From contig NZ_FQTX01000001.1 in assembly GCF_900129045.1 (NCBI RefSeq), forward strand, positions 372,001 through 436,000: a stretch of 64,000 bases of DNA. Direction: 5' to 3'. The translations under genes were made by a program, and so were the position numbers. Source of the stretch: Bifidobacterium merycicum DSM 6492 (GTDB taxonomy: Bacteria; Actinomycetota; Actinomycetes; Actinomycetales; Bifidobacteriaceae). The notes under the pieces are model-generated. The model was given only the letters and a program-made list of their open reading frames with translations, was not told the origin of the DNA and made no database searches. Positions 45,234 to 54,183 of this stretch are shown here, in pieces; the stretch's first letter is position 1; every line of letters starts with the position of its first letter.

Positions 45234-46382
45234 ATGAGCGAACATATCGAAACCACCCCGGAACTCGTCGAGATCCGCCACTACCTGCATCGCCACCCCG
45301 AACGCAGCTTCAAGGAAACCTCCACCACCGCCTACCTGGCCGACCAGCTGCGCGCCCACGGCATCGAAGTGCTCGACACCCCGCTGCAGACCGGGCTCGT
45401 CGGCCTGATCGAAGGAACCAAGCCCGGCCCGCGCATCGCCCTGCGCGCCGACATCGACGGCCTGCCCATCCAGGAGAGCACCGGACTGGAATTCAGCTCC
45501 GAAAACGACGGCGTGATGCACGGCTGCGGTCACGACCTGCACATGAGTTTCCTGCTCGGCGCGGCGTTCTGGCTGGCCGACCACCGCGACCGCATCGCCG
45601 GATCCATCAAGATCCTGTTCCAGCCCGCCGAGGAGACCGGGCGCGGCGCCCGCCACGTAATCGCATCCGGCGTCGTCGACGACGTGGACGCCATCATCGG
45701 CACCCACAACAACCCCGACTACGCGCCCGGCCAGATCGCCGTCGGCGTCGAGCCGATGATGGCCGGTTGCGTGGAATTCCACGTGAACCTGCACGCCGAA
45801 GGCACCCACGCCGGCTACCCGCACATGGGCACCGGCCCGCTGGAGGCGCTCGCCTCCATGATCCTGAGCCTGCAGACCATCGTGAGCCGCAACACGAGCC
45901 CGTTCCATCCGCTGGTGCTGTCCGTCACCGAAGTGCATGGCGGCGACGTGTGGAACGTGGTGCCGGCCGAAGCCGGATTCATGGGCACCGTGCGCTACTT
46001 CTACAAGGAGGACGGCGAACTCGCCGAACGCCGCTTCCGCAGCCAGGTCGAATCCATCGCCGCCGGGTACGGCATCACCGCCGACATCGACTGGGATGAC
46101 TTCCAGGACCCGATGGTCTCCGATCCCGATCTGGCGAAGCTCGTGGCCGCGGACGTGCCCGACTACGCCGACCTTCAGCCGATCCGCCCGTCCATGGCCG
46201 GCGAGGATTTCGCGGAATTCGCCAAGGTGACCCGCCCTGTGTTCGCCTTCATCGGCTCGAACGGCAAGCCCGGCCATCATGATTGGCACAGCCCCCAGTT
46301 CGTCGGCTTCGACGAGGCGCTGCAGGCGGGCGTGGAATTCTACGTCAACACGGCCCTGCGCCTGCTCAAGGAACTCGCCTGA
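45234..46382 (+). CDS. M20D-family metal-dependent amidohydrolase
   Basis: This 382-aa enzyme is of the N-acyl-amino-acid/hippurate amidohydrolase type, with metal ligands in HGCGHDLH (His96, Cys98, His100, His103) and the catalytic glutamate pair in FQPAEE. A lid domain interrupts the fold at about 180-290. ATG 45234 follows CAGGAA. It sits just after metQNI, so an N-acyl-methionine or methionine-containing compound is a plausible substrate, but this is from position only. The pair resembles transporter-plus-hydrolase units in which imported derivatives are freed inside the cell. NadE follows 35 bp later. Confidence 0.85.
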   Translation: MSEHIETTPELVEIRHYLHRHPERSFKETSTTAYLADQLRAHGIEVLDTPLQTGLVGLIEGTKPGPRIALRADIDGLPIQESTGLEFSSENDGVMHGCGHDLHMSFLLGAAFWLADHRDRIAGSIKILFQPAEETGRGARHVIASGVVDDVDAIIGTHNNPDYAPGQIAVGVEPMMAGCVEFHVNLHAEGTHAGYPHMGTGPLEALASMILSLQTIVSRNTSPFHPLVLSVTEVHGGDVWNVVPAEAGFMGTVRYFYKEDGELAERRFRSQVESIAAGYGITADIDWDDFQDPMVSDPDLAKLVAADVPDYADLQPIRPSMAGEDFAEFAKVTRPVFAFIGSNGKPGHHDWHSPQFVGFDEALQAGVEFYVNTALRLLKELA

Positions 46383-46417
46383 ACCGCCGGTTTCCTCACG
46401 CAAGTAGACTTACAGGC

Positions 46418-48115
46418 ATGACTGATATTCGCTTCGCACTCGCACAGATCGACACCTGCGTCGGCGACCTTGACGGCAACGCCGACAAGGTCCTGCAATA
46501 CGCCCGCAACGCCGCCGCCAACCACGCGAAGGTGGTGGCGTTCCCCGAAATGACGCTCACCGGCTATCCCATCGAGGATCTCGCCCTACGCGCCACCTTC
46601 CGCACCGCCGCATGGAACAAGGCCAACTGGCTCGCCACCGAACTCGAAGCCGATGGGCTCGGCGACCTGTTCGTCGTCGTCGGCACGGTCGGCACCGACC
46701 GTGAGCATGGCAAGCCGCTCAACCGTCTCGTCGTATTGCACGACGGCGTGGTGTGGTCCGGCTATGACAAGCATTTCCTGCCGAACTACGGCGTCTTCGA
46801 CGAGTTCCGCATCTTCACCCCCGGCGAGAAATCCGTGGTGCTCGACGTCGACGGCGTCAAGGTCGGCGTCGCCATCTGCGAGGACATCTGGCAGGATGGC
46901 GGTCCGGTCGCCGAACTCGCCGAACGCGGCATCGACGTGCTGCTGACCATCAACGGTTCGCCGTATGAGGAAGGCAAGACCGACACCCGCTTCGCGCTGG
47001 CCCGCCGCCGCGCGGCCGAAGTGGACGCGCCGCTGATCTACGTCAACCAGGTGGGTGGCCAGGACGATCTCGTCTTCGACGGCGGCAGCTTCGTGGTCGA
47101 CGCCGACGGCACGCTGCTCGAACGGTCCCCGATGTTCATGGAGGACCTGTCGTACATCAACATCAACACGGCCGCGGCCAAGCAGCTGGCAGGCAGCATC
47201 GCAGGCAAGCCCGATCCGGACGAGGAGGTGTACACCGCCTGCGTGCTCGGTCTGAAGGATTACATGGCCAAGAACCGGTTCACCGGCGTGACGCTCGGCC
47301 TGTCCGGCGGCATCGATTCCGCCCTTGTCGCGGCTATGGCGGCGGATGCGTGCGGCGGTTCCCGCGTGTACGGCATCTCCATGCCGAGCATGTACTCCTC
47401 GGACGGTTCCAAGGACGATGCGGCCGATCTGGCCGAGAACATCGGGGCGCATTACGACATCCAGCCCATCGAGCCATTGTTCGAGGCCTACCAGCATCAG
47501 CTCCACCTCGACGGCGTGGCCGCCGAGAACCTGCAAGCCCGCATCCGCGGCGTGATCGTCATGGCCTACTCCAACGCGAAGGGTCTGCTGGCCGTTGCCA
47601 CCGGCAACAAGTCGGAGCTCGCCTGCGGCTATTCGACCATCTACGGCGACGCCGTAGGCGGTTACGCGCCGATTAAGGATCTGCTCAAGACACGCGTGTG
47701 GGAGCTGGCGCGCTGGCGTAACAAGGTTGCCGCCGAAGGCATGGGCGTAGGTGGCCTGCATATCGTCGGCAACGAGCGGGGGAGCGCCGGGGTGCCGCTG
47801 CGCGACGGCGTGATGATCCCCGTCAACTCGATCGAGAAGGCCCCATCCGCCGAGCTGCGCCCCGGGCAGAAGGATTCCGACTCGCTGCCTGAATACGAGC
47901 TGCTTGACCGGGTGCTCGCCGCATACATCGAGAAGGCGCACGGCCGCGCCGACCTGTTGGCCGACGGCTTCGACGAGGCGACCGTGGACACGGTGATGCG
48001 TCTCGTGGACCGCGCCGAATGGAAGCGCCGCCAGTATCCGCTCGGGCCGAAGGTGACGGCATTGGCCTTCGGCCGCGACCGCAGGCTCCCTATCACCAGC
48101 GCGTTCAGGGAGTAA
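46418..48115 (+). CDS. nadE: Glutamine-dependent NAD+ synthetase
   Basis: This 565-aa two-domain enzyme makes NAD+ from deamido-NAD+ using glutamine. The N-terminal nitrilase-fold glutaminase has the triad Glu44 (FPEMTLTGYP), Lys118 (YDKHFLPNYG) and Cys154 (AICEDIW). The C-terminal synthetase has the PP-loop motif LSGGIDSALV. It is complete and of the long glutamine-using type. ATG 46418 is the first start with homology. A 62-aa gene follows 3 bp after its stop, so the two are likely co-transcribed. Confidence 0.94.
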   Translation: MTDIRFALAQIDTCVGDLDGNADKVLQYARNAAANHAKVVAFPEMTLTGYPIEDLALRATFRTAAWNKANWLATELEADGLGDLFVVVGTVGTDREHGKPLNRLVVLHDGVVWSGYDKHFLPNYGVFDEFRIFTPGEKSVVLDVDGVKVGVAICEDIWQDGGPVAELAERGIDVLLTINGSPYEEGKTDTRFALARRRAAEVDAPLIYVNQVGGQDDLVFDGGSFVVDADGTLLERSPMFMEDLSYININTAAAKQLAGSIAGKPDPDEEVYTACVLGLKDYMAKNRFTGVTLGLSGGIDSALVAAMAADACGGSRVYGISMPSMYSSDGSKDDAADLAENIGAHYDIQPIEPLFEAYQHQLHLDGVAAENLQARIRGVIVMAYSNAKGLLAVATGNKSELACGYSTIYGDAVGGYAPIKDLLKTRVWELARWRNKVAAEGMGVGGLHIVGNERGSAGVPLRDGVMIPVNSIEKAPSAELRPGQKDSDSLPEYELLDRVLAAYIEKAHGRADLLADGFDEATVDTVMRLVDRAEWKRRQYPLGPKVTALAFGRDRRLPITSAFRE

Positions 48116-48118
48116 GCC

Positions 48119-48307
48119 ATGGGTAAACGGAAATGGTATTTCAACATGGTCACCGGCGAACCCGAGCTTGGCCCGCTTTCGCCGATCGACAGGCGCATGG
48201 GACCGTACGACAGCCGTGAGGATGCCATGAACGCATGGAAGATCGTGCGCGAACGCAATCGCCGTTGGGAGGAACAGGACCGTCGTTGGGGCGGCGATTC
48301 CGACTGA
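48119..48307 (+). CDS. Small SPOR-like protein (62 aa)
   Basis: This 62-aa highly charged protein carries the pattern KWYFNMVTGE, then RMGPYDSREDAMNAWKIV and a Trp/Arg/Asp-rich tail. It matches a family of tiny actinobacterial proteins described as SPOR-domain-like. It begins 3 bp after the nadE stop, so it is coupled to it. Function not known. No signal peptide or membrane segment is seen. Confidence 0.7.
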   Translation: MGKRKWYFNMVTGEPELGPLSPIDRRMGPYDSREDAMNAWKIVRERNRRWEEQDRRWGGDSD

Positions 48308-48324
48308 GTCCCCACCCTTGGAGG

Positions 48325-48353
48325 AAGGGGAAGCCGTTGTTCGGCTTCCCCTT
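48325..48353 (+). terminator. Terminator after nadE and the SPOR-like gene
   Basis: A perfect 12-bp stem AAGGGGAAGCCG/CGGCTTCCCCTT with a 5-nt loop, followed by TT, is a classic intrinsic terminator. Confidence 0.85.
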
Positions 48354-48379
48354 TTCCCGTCCATCGCGACGTGCGGAAA

Positions 48380-48395
48380 TGTGATATAGCTCACT
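48380..48395. promoter_or_regulatory. CRP/FNR-family operator upstream of pflB
   Basis: TGTGATATAGCTCACT fits the symmetric TGTGA-N6-TCACA consensus of CRP/FNR-family regulators with one mismatch, and also the TGTGANNTANNTCACA form bound by actinobacterial GlxR-type proteins. It lies 95 bp before pflB. Which regulator binds cannot be told, but control of pyruvate formate-lyase by a CRP/FNR-family protein is well known elsewhere. Confidence 0.6.
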
Positions 48396-48489
48396 CTTCT
48401 TTTGCGGGGTTCGCCCCAAGTCAGCCACTACACTGGGGGATAGCGCGGCATACAGGAGCGCCGCCTCTTAGCAACACCAAGGAGTGGAT

Positions 48490-50865
48490 ATGACAGCAGT
48501 TGAAGCATCTGCACCTACCCAGGAGGAGCTGAACGCAAAGGCGTGGGACGGCTTCACGGGTGGCAACTGGCAGTCGGACATCGATGTCCGTGACTTCATC
48601 CAGAAGAATTACACCCCGTACGAAGGCGACGAAACCTTCCTCGCCAACGCCACCGACAAGACCAAGCATCTGTGGAAGTACCTCGACGACAACTACCTGG
48701 CCGTCGAACGCAAGCAGCGCGTGTACGACGTGGACACCCACACCCCGGCCGGCATCGACGCCTTCCCGGCCGGCTACATCGATTCCCCCGAAGTCGATAA
48801 CGTGATCGTCGGCCTGCAGACCGACGTTCCCTGCAAGCGCGCCATGATGCCGAACGGCGGCTGGCGCATGGTCGAGCAGGCCATCCGCGAGGCCGGCAAG
48901 GAACCCGACCCGCAGATCAAGAAGATCTTCACCAAGTACCGCAAGACCCACAACGATGGCGTCTTCGGCGTGTACACCAAGCAGATCAAGGTCGCCCGCC
49001 ACAACAAGATCCTCACCGGCCTGCCGGATGCCTACGGCCGTGGCCGTATCATCGGCGACTACCGTCGTGTGGCCCTGTACGGCGTCAACGCCCTGATCAA
49101 GTTCAAGCAGCGCGACAAGGATTCCGTGCCGTACCGCAACGATTTCACCGAGCCGGAGATCGAGCACTGGATCCGCTTCCGTGAGGAGCATGACGAGCAG
49201 ATCAAGGCCCTCAAGCAGCTCATCAACCTCGGCAACGAGTACGGTCTGGATCTGTCCCGCCCGGCTCAGACCGCCCAGGAAGCCGTGCAGTGGACCTACA
49301 TGGGCTACCTCGCCTCCGTCAAGAGCCAGGACGGCGCCGCCATGTCCTTCGGCCGCGTCTCCGACTTCTTCGACATCTACATCGAGCGCGACATGAAGGC
49401 TGGCAAGCTCACCGAGGAAGGCGCCCAGGAGCTCATCGACAACTTGGTCATGAAGCTGCGCATCGTGCGCTTCCTGCGTACCAAGGATTACGACGCCATC
49501 TTCTCCGGCGATCCGTACTGGGCGACCTGGTCCGACGCCGGCTTCGGCGACGACGGCCGTACCCTGGTCACCAAGACCTCGTTCCGTTTGCTCAACACCC
49601 TGACCCTCGAGCACCTCGGACCCGGCCCCGAACCGAACATCACCATTTTCTGGGATCCGAAGCTGCCGGAAGCCTACAAGCGTTTCTGCGCCAAGATCTC
49701 CATCGACACCTCCGCCATCCAGTACGAGTCCGATAAGGAAATCCGTGGCCACTGGGGCGATGACGCCGCCATTGCATGCTGCGTCTCCCCGATGCGCGTG
49801 GGCAAGCAGATGCAGTTCTTCGCCGCCCGCGTGAACTCCGCGAAGGCCCTGCTGTACGCCATCAACGGTGGCCGCGACGAAATGACCGGCATGCAGGTGA
49901 TCGACAAGGGCGTGATCGATCCGATCAAGCCGAAAGCCGACGGCACCCTGGATTACGAGAAGGTCAAGGCCAACTACGAGAAGGCCCTCGAATGGCTGTC
50001 CGAAACCTATGTGATGGCGCTGAACATCATCCATTACATGCACGATAAGTACGCCTACGAGTCCATCGAGATGGCCCTGCACGACAAGGAGGTCTACCGC
50101 ACCCTCGGCTGCGGCATGTCCGGCCTGTCCATCGCGGCCGACTCCCTGTCCGCCTGCAAGTACGCCAAGGTCTACCCGATCTACAACAAGGACGCCAAGA
50201 CCACGCCGGGCCATGAGGACGAGTACGTCGAAGGCGCCGATGACGATCTGATCGTCGGCTACCGTACCGAAGGCGAGTTCCCGATCTACGGCAACGACGA
50301 CGACCGCGCCGACGACATCGCCAAGTGGGTCGTCTCCACCGTGATGGGTCAGGTCAAGCGCCTGCCCGTCTACCGTGGCGCCGTCCCGACCCAGTCCATC
50401 CTGACCATCACCTCCAACGTGGAATACGGCAAGGCCACCGGCGCCTTCCCGTCCGGCCACAAGAAGGGCACCCCGTACGCTCCGGGCGCGAACCCGGAGA
50501 ACGGTATGGACTCCCACGGCATGCTGCCGTCCATGTTCTCCGTCGGCAAGATCGACTACAACGACGCCCTTGACGGCATCTCGCTGACCAACACCATCAC
50601 CCCCGATGGTCTGGGCCGCGACGAGGCCGAGCGCATCACCAACCTGGTGGGCATTCTGGACGCCGGCAACGGCCACGGCCTGTACCACGCCAACATCAAC
50701 GTGCTGCGCAAGGAGCAGCTCGAGGATGCCGTCGAGCACCCGGAGAAGTACCCGCACCTGACCGTGCGCGTCTCCGGCTACGCGGTGAACTTCGTCAAGC
50801 TCACCAAGGAGCAGCAGCTCGACGTGATCAGCCGTACCTTCCATCAGGGTGCGGTGGTCGACTGA
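48490..50865 (+). CDS. pflB: Pyruvate formate-lyase (formate C-acetyltransferase)
   Basis: This 791-aa glycyl-radical enzyme converts pyruvate and CoA to acetyl-CoA and formate, adding formate and extra ATP to bifidobacterial fermentation. Active-site cysteines are Cys430-Cys431 in IACCVSPM, and the radical glycine is Gly763 in RVSGYAVNF near the C-terminus. Both are intact. ATG 48490 lies 5 bp after AAGGAG; GTG 48484 would be too close. Codon choice is strongly biased, as in highly expressed genes. Its activase pflA follows after an intergenic region with several hairpins. The long open frame on the opposite strand is an artefact of that codon bias. Confidence 0.97.
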   Translation: MTAVEASAPTQEELNAKAWDGFTGGNWQSDIDVRDFIQKNYTPYEGDETFLANATDKTKHLWKYLDDNYLAVERKQRVYDVDTHTPAGIDAFPAGYIDSPEVDNVIVGLQTDVPCKRAMMPNGGWRMVEQAIREAGKEPDPQIKKIFTKYRKTHNDGVFGVYTKQIKVARHNKILTGLPDAYGRGRIIGDYRRVALYGVNALIKFKQRDKDSVPYRNDFTEPEIEHWIRFREEHDEQIKALKQLINLGNEYGLDLSRPAQTAQEAVQWTYMGYLASVKSQDGAAMSFGRVSDFFDIYIERDMKAGKLTEEGAQELIDNLVMKLRIVRFLRTKDYDAIFSGDPYWATWSDAGFGDDGRTLVTKTSFRLLNTLTLEHLGPGPEPNITIFWDPKLPEAYKRFCAKISIDTSAIQYESDKEIRGHWGDDAAIACCVSPMRVGKQMQFFAARVNSAKALLYAINGGRDEMTGMQVIDKGVIDPIKPKADGTLDYEKVKANYEKALEWLSETYVMALNIIHYMHDKYAYESIEMALHDKEVYRTLGCGMSGLSIAADSLSACKYAKVYPIYNKDAKTTPGHEDEYVEGADDDLIVGYRTEGEFPIYGNDDDRADDIAKWVVSTVMGQVKRLPVYRGAVPTQSILTITSNVEYGKATGAFPSGHKKGTPYAPGANPENGMDSHGMLPSMFSVGKIDYNDALDGISLTNTITPDGLGRDEAERITNLVGILDAGNGHGLYHANINVLRKEQLEDAVEHPEKYPHLTVRVSGYAVNFVKLTKEQQLDVISRTFHQGAVVD

Positions 50866-50903
50866 TCCGGCCTATCGACCGGATCGGCTGACGAATAGCC
50901 GAT
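50864..50903 (+). promoter_or_regulatory. Two small hairpins at the pflB stop
   Basis: GATCCGG/CCGGATC (50864-50870 with 50879-50885) and ATCGGCT/AGCCGAT (50883-50889 with 50897-50903) follow the pflB stop directly. They may protect the mRNA 3' end. Confidence 0.5.
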
Positions 50904-50934
50904 GACGCCGCATCGCGCGGCGTGAACGAAAGCG

Positions 50935-50963
50935 AGGGGCGGAGCTGGAACGGTTCCGCCCCT
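50935..50963 (+). terminator. Hairpin between pflB and pflA
   Basis: A 9-bp stem AGGGGCGGA/TCCGCCCCT (50935-50943 with 50955-50963) is followed by TTGC. It is probably a leaky terminator giving much more enzyme than activase. Confidence 0.6.
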
Positions 50964-51029
50964 TTGCATAATGACCGCCGGCCTTGCCGCCGACGGCCGA
51001 CCATCCAACAGATACCAAGGAGTGCAACG

Positions 51030-51911
51030 ATGCCCGGTACCCAGCAATTCCGCAGTACCACGCGCCATATGCTTCGCGAATCGAAGGAATACGCGTCCCA
51101 GACCCTGATGGGCGGTCTTTCCGGATTCGAATCGCCGATCGGCCTCGATAGGCGCGACAGACTGCATGCGTTGAAGACCGGCGACATCGGTTTCGTGCAT
51201 TCCTGGGACATCAACACCTCCGTAGACGGCCCGGGCACGCGCATGACGGTGTTCATGAGCGGATGCCCGTTGCGCTGCCAGTACTGCCAGAACCCCGATA
51301 CGTGGAAGATGCGCGACGGCAAGCCGGTGTATCTGGAGGCGATGATCAAGAAGATCGACCGTTACGCCGACCTGTTCAAGGCGACGGGCGGCGGCATCAC
51401 CTTCTCGGGAGGCGAGTCGATGATGCAGCCGGCATTCGTCTCTCGCGTATTCCATGCGGCCAAGCAGATGGGCGTGCACACCTGTCTCGACACTTCGGGC
51501 TTCCTGAACACGAACTACACGGATGAGATGCTCGACGACATCGACCTGTGCCTGCTGGACGTCAAATCCGGCGATGAGGAGACCTACCACAAGGTGACCG
51601 GCGGCGTATTGCAGCCGACCATCGACTTCGGTCAGCGTCTCGCGAAGGCGGGCAAGAAGATCTGGGTGCGTTTCGTGCTGGTGCCCGGCCTCACCTCCAG
51701 CGAGGAGAACGTCGAGAACGTGGCGAGGATCTGCGAGACCTTCGGGGATGCGGTGGAGCATATCGACGTGTTGCCGTTCCACCAGCTCGGCCGCCCGAAA
51801 TGGCATGAACTGCGCATCGAATACCCGCTGGAGAACCAAAAGGGGCCGAACGCCGCCATGCGCAAGCGTGTGGCGGACCAGTTCAAGGCACACGGGTTCG
51901 TCGTGTACTGA
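51030..51911 (+). CDS. pflA: Pyruvate formate-lyase activating enzyme
   Basis: This 293-aa radical-SAM enzyme makes the glycyl radical on PflB. The 4Fe-4S cluster motif is CPLRCQYC (Cys79, Cys83, Cys86, CX3CX2C), and the glycine-rich SAM region is TFSGGESMMQP. An N-terminal extension of about 45 residues precedes the usual core. ATG 51030 follows CCAAGGAG. It lies after pflB with a hairpin between them, so it can be cotranscribed at a lower level. Confidence 0.96.
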   Translation: MPGTQQFRSTTRHMLRESKEYASQTLMGGLSGFESPIGLDRRDRLHALKTGDIGFVHSWDINTSVDGPGTRMTVFMSGCPLRCQYCQNPDTWKMRDGKPVYLEAMIKKIDRYADLFKATGGGITFSGGESMMQPAFVSRVFHAAKQMGVHTCLDTSGFLNTNYTDEMLDDIDLCLLDVKSGDEETYHKVTGGVLQPTIDFGQRLAKAGKKIWVRFVLVPGLTSSEENVENVARICETFGDAVEHIDVLPFHQLGRPKWHELRIEYPLENQKGPNAAMRKRVADQFKAHGFVVY

Positions 51912-51929
51912 TCCATGCCCGCGGTTCGG

Positions 51930-52007
51930 ACGAATCACGGCTGATTCCGCTGATTCCGCCGATTCCCGGTTGGATCAAATGGTTTTTCGATGATTCGGCC
52001 GAATCAT
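51930..52007. promoter_or_regulatory. Cluster of GATTC(C/G)G half-sites ending in an 18-bp palindrome
   Basis: TGATTCCGC occurs at 51942 and 51951, CGATTCCCG at 51960, and CGAATC at 51930. Then comes a perfect 18-bp palindrome ATGATTCGGCCGAATCAT at 51990-52007. The cluster lies in the 276-bp gap between pflA and the DUF3000 gene and looks like a set of operator half-sites. Confidence 0.4.
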
Positions 52008-52187
52008 TGCAGGACCTGCCGCCGCTCCCGAAACCCGAAGCGGGCCGTCTTCCCCGGTCCGATCGAGTTCCGAGTGCGGCGGCTTTCCTTGCCCATATGG
52101 TTCCGGCCGCACCGCGCGGGGAACGGAAATCGACGCCACCGCGCGTCAATCCGCGCCGAATGCCGCTTCAACACGTAGCCTAGATAC

Positions 52188-52841
52188 ATGGCCGAGATTT
52201 TCTCTTTTCCCGAGGGGATCGCTCCGCAGACGCAGGATCCCGAGGCGCAGTTGCCGCCCCGACCGCGCGGCGTGCCTGACGAGGTCTGGCGTGCCGTGGA
52301 ATCCGTTCGCGCCATGCGCAGGCTGCCCGGCGTACGCTACCGGGAGATCCCCGTTCCCTCCACTCTGGCCGATTACGGCATCGGCGTCGCACTCGGCATC
52401 GGAGCCGACGACGCGTCCCGCACATTTTCCCGCCCCTATTCCGAAGAAAACGCCAGCGGTTGGATCATGCTGCTGTACAGCCGCCGCCCACGGGAGGAAT
52501 GGGGCGGACGGTGGCGATGCGTCTGCTTCGCCCGAATGCCCCTTGATTCCAGTGAAAACGATGGCCTCGCGCCCTCCATGTATTGGGAGGATATGTGCGA
52601 TTATCTATGCGATGTGGAACCGGACAGCGTGGCCGGCACGGTGAGTGTCACGCAGAACACGGCGTTTGGTTCGCAGGGTGCTGATACGTTTGCAGGCTGT
52701 GAGATACGTGTCTCCTACACGCCGTCGATTCCGCCCGCACACGGTTTCGAACCCGGCGGCTGCGTGGAGGCATGGGCAGAATTTCTGAAATCCACCGTTC
52801 GCGGTGAAGGAGAATCACGCGTTGAGCGAACTTATGCATGA
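52188..52841 (+). CDS. DUF3000 family protein
   Basis: This 217-aa soluble protein belongs to the actinobacterial DUF3000 family, which is regularly found just before a ribonuclease D gene. No catalytic motif is clear. Cysteines and aromatic residues are spread through the middle (WRCVCF, YLCDVEP). ATG 52188 is used. Its 3' end overlaps rnd by 20 bp, showing that the genes are translationally linked. The link to RNase D suggests an RNA-related role, but none is proven. Confidence 0.78.
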   Translation: MAEIFSFPEGIAPQTQDPEAQLPPRPRGVPDEVWRAVESVRAMRRLPGVRYREIPVPSTLADYGIGVALGIGADDASRTFSRPYSEENASGWIMLLYSRRPREEWGGRWRCVCFARMPLDSSENDGLAPSMYWEDMCDYLCDVEPDSVAGTVSVTQNTAFGSQGADTFAGCEIRVSYTPSIPPAHGFEPGGCVEAWAEFLKSTVRGEGESRVERTYA

Positions 52842-54129
52842 GCCACGGTTGCAATCCGAACCACGCGGGGGAGTGCCCGACGTGATCGACACCCTGGAAG
52901 GCTTCCGCGACGCATGCGCCGAACTCGCCGCCGCCCGCGGATCGCTCGCGGCCGACGCCGAACGTGCGTCCGGCTTCCGCTACGGGCATGAGGATTGGCT
53001 GGTGCAGTTCAAACGTGAGGGGGCGGGCATCTTCCTGCTTGACCCGATCGCGCTGACGCGGCAAGGCGCGGACTGGAACGAGTTCAACCGTGCGGTGGGC
53101 GACGCGACATGGATCATCCACGACGCCATGATGGACCTTCCCGGTTTCACCCAGATCGGCATGACACCGAAACGCCTGTTCGACACCGAACTCGCCGCCC
53201 GCATGCTGGGGCTCAAACGATTCGGATTGGCCGCGGTCACCGAAAAATACCTGGGCATCACGCTCGCCAAGGAGCATTCCGCCGCCGACTGGTCGTACAG
53301 ACCGTTGCCGCGGGATTGGCGCAACTATGCCGCACTCGACGTGGAACTGCTCATCGAACTCGAAACCAGAATGCGCGCCGACCTGAAGTCCGCAGGCAAG
53401 GAGGGCTGGGCCGAAGAGGAATTCCGCCACATCCTCGCCGAAGGAACCTCCGGCAAACCCCGCCACGAGCATCCGGTACCGTGGCTGCGCATCTCGCACA
53501 TCACCTCGCTTCGCGGCGACCGTAGGGCGCTCGCCGTGGCCCGTGCGCTATGGACCAAGCGCGACGAGCTCGCCCGCCTCCACGATATCGCGCCGACCCT
53601 GCTGCTCTCCGATCAGGCGATCATCGAAGCATCGCTGAAGAAACCCCACAACGCCAGGGAATTCCGCGTCATCCGCTCCCTGAACGAACGCGTGCGCGTG
53701 CAGACCGGCGGCGAACAGGACAAAATGTTCGAATGCTACGCCCCGATCCAGCGTGAAATCAAACCCTCCGTATGGAAGCATGAGATCCAGGAGGCGCTCG
53801 CGCTGCCCGAAAGCGAGCTTCCCGTCATGCCCCCGCCCGCACACGACAAGGACGGCGCCGAAACGAACGCGCCCAAGTCGATGCGCATCTGGTCGTCGCG
53901 TCATCCGAAGCGCCTGGAAGTACTCAAGAAAGCCCGCCGCGCCCTCAACCAGATCGCCGAAGACACGTCCACGCCGGCCGAAGTGCTGCTCAAACCGCAG
54001 ATTCTCAAGAATCTATGCTGGACGGATGAGCCGGGGAAGCGCGACGTCGCGGCGTTTCTCGCCGGGCAAGGCGCGCGCGACTGGCAGGTGCGGCTTATCG
54101 CAGCGTCCTTAAGCCACGCTATAGTATGA
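52822..54129 (+). CDS. rnd: Ribonuclease D (HRDC-containing 3'-5' exonuclease)
   Basis: This 435-aa DEDDy-type exonuclease trims RNA 3' ends. Motif I reads ADAERASGFRYG (Asp and Glu), motif II is HDAMMDLPGF, and motif III is YAALDVELLIEL with Tyr. HRDC-type helical domains follow from about residue 200. TTG 52822 is preferred because GAAGGAG lies 9 bp upstream; ATG 52834 is an alternative. It overlaps the DUF3000 gene by 20 bp. The trigger factor gene tig follows after about 50 bp, with little room for a terminator. Confidence 0.88.
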   Translation: MSELMHEPRLQSEPRGGVPDVIDTLEGFRDACAELAAARGSLAADAERASGFRYGHEDWLVQFKREGAGIFLLDPIALTRQGADWNEFNRAVGDATWIIHDAMMDLPGFTQIGMTPKRLFDTELAARMLGLKRFGLAAVTEKYLGITLAKEHSAADWSYRPLPRDWRNYAALDVELLIELETRMRADLKSAGKEGWAEEEFRHILAEGTSGKPRHEHPVPWLRISHITSLRGDRRALAVARALWTKRDELARLHDIAPTLLLSDQAIIEASLKKPHNAREFRVIRSLNERVRVQTGGEQDKMFECYAPIQREIKPSVWKHEIQEALALPESELPVMPPPAHDKDGAETNAPKSMRIWSSRHPKRLEVLKKARRALNQIAEDTSTPAEVLLKPQILKNLCWTDEPGKRDVAAFLAGQGARDWQVRLIAASLSHAIV

Positions 54130-54183
54130 GAGTTGTGCCTAACGGCAAAAAAGAACAAACACGACTTTGCAGGAGCGTTTAGC

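Noticed and set aside
48421..50844. 807-codon open frame on the minus strand over pflB
   Set aside because: It is produced by the strong codon bias of pflB. The translated product is low-complexity Val/Gly/Leu/Asp sequence without motifs.
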